Positions 60,444 through 64,000 of a DNA stretch of 64,000 nucleotides are shown here, in pieces; within the stretch, counting starts at the first letter, position 1; every line of letters begins with the position of its first letter. The DNA is from JAFAGX01 sp963759875. Its GTDB lineage: Bacteria; Acidobacteriota; Terriglobia; Terriglobales; Acidobacteriaceae. The notes under the pieces were generated by a model. It had not been told where the DNA came from, searched no databases, and saw nothing but the letters and a program-made list of their open reading frames with translations. The stretch is taken from positions 124,001-188,000 of the forward strand of contig CAVXBB010000015.1 in NCBI GenBank assembly GCA_963759875.1, written 5' to 3'. The translations under genes and the position numbers were made by a program.

Positions 60444-61583
60444 TTATTTCCCTTTGGCTCGCACCGCATTTACTTTGGCCAATAAATCCTGCGCGGGCTG
60501 TTGCACCGGCCCCGGCATTTTAACGATCTCGCTCAGAACTTCTCGTGCTTCACTCACCTTGTTCAGTTTGGCATACGCGAATCCCAACCTGTACATCGCG
60601 ATGGCATACGATTGATCATCTCCGCCCTTGAGCATCGTCGAAGCAGTTCGTAACTCCGGAACTGCCGCTGCGGTCTTATCTTCTTTCATCAGCGCATACC
60701 CCAGAACCGAATGCGCGGCTCCAGCCGACAATTTGCGCTTGCTATCCGCGTCCGCGGCATCGGCATTCGCCACTTCGATCGCTTTCTGCGCATACGAAAC
60801 CGCCTTACCCACACTGCCCGGCTTGGGATCATCCGCGTACGTATTTGCCATCATCAGCAGCGTAGGCAAGCTGTTCGGATTCGTCGCCAGTGTCTTTTCT
60901 CCATATGAAATCACTCGTGGCGTATCCTTCAGCTCAGAAAGCGACATCATGGCGTAAGACGTAACTCCTTCCTGAAAGCGCGAATCCGGAAACGCCGCAG
61001 TGAAGCGCTCAATTTCATCCATGCGTTTCTTGGCATCGCTTTCATCCGCGATCACGTTGTAAGCTGCCGCTTCCAGAAATTCATACGAATTCTTGGCCTG
61101 AGCTTTTTCTTGTTCAATTCCCGACGCAAATTCCTGGTCGGCCACCCCCTCGGGCTTCTTCTGTTTGCTGATCGCGTTGTACACTTCTCCGCCATTCACT
61201 GCATAGTCCATTACTTTGGTGTTGTCTTTCATCTGCTGAGCGACGCTGGTTTGCGAAACCAGAATGTCCAGGTTGTGAGGCGAACTGGCTAGCGCTTTGT
61301 CTCCATATGACAAAGCTTTCTGCAAGTCACTCGCCGCTTGGTACGACTGCGAAATTTGCCAGTTGCCATACGCCACTGCCGCCGGATTTGTGGAATACTT
61401 CTGCACGAAATCCTCATACATGGCCAGCTTCTTTTGCCCATCCTGCTCATTGGAAATTGCTGTTAACGCTTGGTCTTCCGGGGTTCCCGCCGCAATCACG
61501 ATTTTGTCCACTTGTGCAGAAAGTGAGACCGAGTACAACGCGATCACAAACCATTGCAGACCGAGTCCGAACCTGCGCGTCAT
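60444..61583 (-). CDS. Secreted TPR-repeat protein
   Basis: 379 aa. Signal peptide (LGLQWFVIALYSVSLSAQ). The body contains several tetratricopeptide-like repeats, for example VAYGNWQISQSYQAASDLQK then ALSYGDKALASSPHNLDILV, and AMYRLGFAYAKLNKVSEARE near the C-terminus. Such proteins scaffold envelope complexes. I chose the ATG at 61583 (GGAGG five bases upstream) over the GTG two codons earlier. No operon partner. Confidence 0.8.
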   Translation of the reverse strand: MTRRFGLGLQWFVIALYSVSLSAQVDKIVIAAGTPEDQALTAISNEQDGQKKLAMYEDFVQKYSTNPAAVAYGNWQISQSYQAASDLQKALSYGDKALASSPHNLDILVSQTSVAQQMKDNTKVMDYAVNGGEVYNAISKQKKPEGVADQEFASGIEQEKAQAKNSYEFLEAAAYNVIADESDAKKRMDEIERFTAAFPDSRFQEGVTSYAMMSLSELKDTPRVISYGEKTLATNPNSLPTLLMMANTYADDPKPGSVGKAVSYAQKAIEVANADAADADSKRKLSAGAAHSVLGYALMKEDKTAAAVPELRTASTMLKGGDDQSYAIAMYRLGFAYAKLNKVSEAREVLSEIVKMPGPVQQPAQDLLAKVNAVRAKGK

Positions 61584-61657
61584 AGCCACCTCCCACTGCC
61601 GCGTCGAATCCTAGCTCTGACTCAGCACAGTTGCAAGCCCATCAGGAGAACGGTAAT

Positions 61658-61741
61658 GGTGCAGTTTGATCCGCGCGAAGCATCGCGTCTTTGCTATGCA
61701 ACAATCGCGCGTTTGGATCGCTTGCATTGTCAAACTGCACC
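61658..61741. repeat. 84-bp element bounded by 12-bp inverted repeats, containing repeat copy C
   Basis: GGTGCAGTTTGA (61658-61669) and TCAAACTGCACC (61730-61741) are perfect complements. Inside, ATGCAA and TTGCAT also pair and enclose the dispersed repeat copy C (61702-61725). It may be a small mobile element or a structured transcript. No protein coding. Confidence 0.55.
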
Positions 61742-61756
61742 CCTCCACGACAGCCG

Positions 61757-61918
61757 CTAACCTCCGGTGTACTCGCTAAACTCCTGCACAAATCGCATGC
61801 TAAAATTGCGTTTGTTCCTGGACAGGAGCCGCTCCCGCACCGATTTCATGCAGCTTTTGAACAACGCGCTGCCTAAGTACGTCGAGCTACCTCCCTTCGC
61901 TCCGGCCTTCAGCCGCAT
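61757..61918 (-). CDS. Small hypothetical ORF (53 aa), doubtful
   Basis: Reads MRLKAGAKGGSSTYLGSALF, then a basic stretch (KSCMKSVRERLLSRNKRNFS) and FVQEFSEYTGG. Composition is protein-like but no family is known. The start is only nine bases from the divergent start of the GT39-like gene, which makes at least one of these starts questionable. Confidence 0.25.
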   Translation of the reverse strand: MRLKAGAKGGSSTYLGSALFKSCMKSVRERLLSRNKRNFSMRFVQEFSEYTGG

Positions 61919-61927
61919 GCCACCGCA

Positions 61928-63223
61928 GTGAGTGTGCCCACCGCCATTGTGAAGTCGGTAACACCCGCGGCTCCTGATACTCGCAGGCAACTGCTCTGGA
62001 TGGTCCTCATCTGCTTCGCTCTGCACATCGCAGCTATCGGCATCTTCCATTTCTATCGCTTTCGCACTGAAGACAACCATTTCGGCTACGGCTGGGAGAT
62101 GGGGCGCATCGGGCAATCCATTGCCCTTGGCCAAGGTTTCAGCAGCCCATATGGCGGCTCAACCGGTCCTACCGCTTGGGAACCGCCTCTTTATCCTTAC
62201 CTGATCGGCAGCGTCTTCAAACTTTTTGGAATTTACTCCGATGCCTCGGCCTGGGTATTACTTTCCATTAACAGCCTGTTCACCGCGCTGACGTGCATTC
62301 CCATCTTTCTGATCGCGCGCCGGTCAATGGGCGACAAGGTCGCCCTCTGGTCCGCCTGGATATGGGCGCTGCTTCCTTATGCAATGTATTGGTCCGTCCA
62401 TTGGGTGTGGGATACGACCTTTGCTCCATTCATCCTGAGCCTGATTTTCCTCGTCACACTGAAACTGGAAGACTGGCCCGGCTGGAAGGGCTGGGCAGTT
62501 TTTGGCGTGCTCTGGGGCATTGCAGGTCTTTCCAATCCCTCGATGCTCTCTTTTCTTCCGTTCTCGGGATTGTGGGCATGGCGCCGTCGCCGCAAGCACG
62601 GCTTGCCATCCTACCGCGGTGTCGCGCTCGCCTCCCTGCTGTTCTTCGCCTGTCTGTCACCTTGGATGGTTCGAAATTATCTTGCCTTCGGAAAATTCGT
62701 TTTCGTCCGCGACGATTTCGGTTACGAGCTTCGCCTGGGCAATAACCCCGATGCCAATGGACGGCTGATGGCCTATCTGCAACCCAATTTGAACAATCTG
62801 GAACTCACGCGATACCGGCGCATGGGAGAAACAGCTTACGAAGAGCGCTGCAAGCGGCTCGCCTTCGATTGGATTCGCGAACATCCCGGCCGCTTCGCCG
62901 TAATCAGTCTCAAGCGATTTTTTTATTATTGGAATAACACGGTCAAAAGCACCAACAGCACCGCCCCCATCGACTTTCGCAATGCGCCTTTTCTTGCCTC
63001 TTCCGTCCTCGCCATCTGGGGATTAGTGCGAGCCCTGCAAAAAAGGAAACCGGGGGCCTGGCTGTTTTTCTGGCTGGTGGTCACCTATCCCACCGTTTAT
63101 TACTTTGTCTTTCCAGGCGCACGTTATCGCCATCCCATCGAGCCAGAGCTGCTGATATTGGCAGTCTTCCTGTGTTCTGAGATCGGCAAAACCACGGCCC
63201 CGAAATCTACACCGCTCACGTAG
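61928..63223 (+). CDS. Membrane glycosyltransferase, GT39/ArnT-like
   Basis: 431 aa, about ten membrane helices. After the first helix (LLWMVLICFALHIAAIGIFH) comes a loop with an acidic pair (RTEDNHFGYGWEMGRIG) and PYGGSTGPTAWEPPLYPYLI, as in polyprenyl-phosphate-sugar-dependent enzymes (PMT/ArnT type). LPYAMYWSVHWVWDTTFAPF and ending helices around VVTYPTVYYFVFPGARYRHP also fit. It likely transfers a sugar or lipid-linked group on the outer face of the membrane. GTG start. Confidence 0.75.
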   Translation: MSVPTAIVKSVTPAAPDTRRQLLWMVLICFALHIAAIGIFHFYRFRTEDNHFGYGWEMGRIGQSIALGQGFSSPYGGSTGPTAWEPPLYPYLIGSVFKLFGIYSDASAWVLLSINSLFTALTCIPIFLIARRSMGDKVALWSAWIWALLPYAMYWSVHWVWDTTFAPFILSLIFLVTLKLEDWPGWKGWAVFGVLWGIAGLSNPSMLSFLPFSGLWAWRRRRKHGLPSYRGVALASLLFFACLSPWMVRNYLAFGKFVFVRDDFGYELRLGNNPDANGRLMAYLQPNLNNLELTRYRRMGETAYEERCKRLAFDWIREHPGRFAVISLKRFFYYWNNTVKSTNSTAPIDFRNAPFLASSVLAIWGLVRALQKRKPGAWLFFWLVVTYPTVYYFVFPGARYRHPIEPELLILAVFLCSEIGKTTAPKSTPLT

Positions 63224-63268
63224 GGACAGCCGCTCTCGCCTGTCCGGTCGAGCACAGCTCAACTTCAC

Positions 63269-63952
63269 TCAGGCATGCGCCTTCAAATTGGGGCCTGGAT
63301 GCGCGTATATGAAGGGCCGCTCTTTGTGGCTTCTCCAGAAATAAGCGAGGATGATCACGCTTGCAATCGCTGCGTACGCACACCATAGTGAGGTAAACGC
63401 ATACCGTTTGAGCTCCATTACAACCAGCAGGATCGCCAGGTTCGCCGCACCGAAGATTACCATCATCCTGATCTGTGAGAAAAACAGTGAGCCACAAGTT
63501 GCAATCACATACAGCACCGCAACCGCAGTATTGTTTGTGGCTTGATTGATGTACACAATGCTGTTGCCCCTCACGTAAAGCTGCAACGGGAATGCCGTCA
63601 GCGCCCACAAAATATAGAGGCTTGTTGCTCCGCCGAGCACAACGAACGGCAGCATCCGACTGCGGCTCTTCGCGTTCGGCTCGAACAGCAACACGCTCAG
63701 AGGCAGCAAGAAAGGGAGAAGCCCCTGCGCATACAGCATGAACGCCGCTCCCATGTCGTGCGCCACCGCAGGTGAAAGAATCCCATCCAGTCCCAGCCAC
63801 ACGAATCCCTCAGTGAACTGATGAATGGCGAACAGCGTGGGCAGCGCTGCAAAAAGCACTTCGCGCCTGTGCTTCACCTTCGTAAACGTGACCACGCCAA
63901 CCGCGCCCAGAACCCCGCTACCCACAAAATTCGCTGTCGCTGAAAAACACAT
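63269..63952 (-). CDS. DUF6629-like multi-pass membrane protein
   Basis: 227 aa with about seven membrane helices. Begins MCFSATANFVGSGVLGAVG, the distinctive MCFSA start of this family; the next phrase FAALPTLFAIHQFTEGFVWL also fits. I chose ATG at 63952 on that basis; the frame is open 33 bases further up. Function is unknown. Confidence 0.75.
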   Translation of the reverse strand: MCFSATANFVGSGVLGAVGVVTFTKVKHRREVLFAALPTLFAIHQFTEGFVWLGLDGILSPAVAHDMGAAFMLYAQGLLPFLLPLSVLLFEPNAKSRSRMLPFVVLGGATSLYILWALTAFPLQLYVRGNSIVYINQATNNTAVAVLYVIATCGSLFFSQIRMMVIFGAANLAILLVVMELKRYAFTSLWCAYAAIASVIILAYFWRSHKERPFIYAHPGPNLKAHA

Positions 63953-64000
63953 GGCTGTTTGTTCTCCTGGCTGTGTTTGGACCATGCTTTGGCTGGAATC

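Noticed and set aside
1..64000. CRISPR array, prophage, insertion sequence or integrative element
   Set aside because: No regularly spaced repeats, Cas proteins, transposase, integrase, phage structural genes or tRNA-linked attachment sites were seen.

Overview
The window looks like a chromosomal segment of an Acidobacteriota bacterium (Terriglobia/Koribacter-like). I infer this from the VWFA-related Acidobacterial protein, an ECF sigma factor next to a Ser/Thr kinase–TolB-type gene, several small secreted proteins of acidobacterial style, a DUF2844/DUF3443 pair and moderately high GC. No rRNA, tRNA, CRISPR array, transposase or prophage was seen. Most genes are intact; the broken or decayed ones cluster at 21–33 kb.

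Layout. 0–7 kb: partial birA (minus), then a PAS/degenerate-GGDEF gene with motA-motB (flagellar stator), then the three-gene proton-pumping transhydrogenase pntAA-pntAB-pntB. 7–14 kb: a respiratory block with an 11-haem cytochrome c fused to a membrane cytochrome b-like domain, a 7-CxxCH NapC/NrfH-like cytochrome, a DUF4160/DUF2442 pair, an AhbD/NirJ-type radical SAM haem-synthesis protein and a YwiC-like protein. Tandem CRP/FNR-type palindromes with the same geometry precede the cytochrome gene and the radical SAM gene. 14–21 kb: DUF2844–DUF3443, a lipoprotein-carrier-like protein, an MscS-type channel, a glucosylglycerate-type glycosyltransferase, trehalose synthase and a HAD phosphatase.

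21–33 kb is more accessory. It starts with a DsrE-family periplasmic protein whose redox cysteine position is an in-frame TGA followed by a SECIS-like hairpin, so it is a strong selenoprotein candidate. An ECF sigma factor follows, then a kinase gene broken by about five frameshifts, a VWFA protein, a CPBP protease, a phospholipase C-like protein, a DUF1579 remnant and aspS. Between aspS and mutL lie an orphan CRP/FNR-like site and a partial echo of the mutL 5' end.

33–42 kb: mutL, an AlkZ-like gene, an M13 peptidase, a 29-codon membrane ORF, a LigD (phosphoesterase + ligase) split at an A9 run, a Nudix gene, a 3x19-bp tandem repeat and a roughly 290-nt structured RNA candidate ending in a strong intrinsic terminator (minus strand). 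42–53 kb: a CPBP protease, then a glycan region with a GH39 enzyme, a Tat-exported GH144-like enzyme, an ABC exporter and a cyclic beta-1,2-glucan synthase-like protein that lacks the GH94 phosphorylase half. 53–64 kb: an overlapping operon of an AsmA-like protein, an ABC exporter, a MacB-type ATPase and permease and an esterase, followed by a secreted Ser/Gln-rich protein, a TPR protein, a GT39-like membrane glycosyltransferase and a DUF6629-like membrane protein.

All assignments come from reading sequence motifs by eye; no database search was run.
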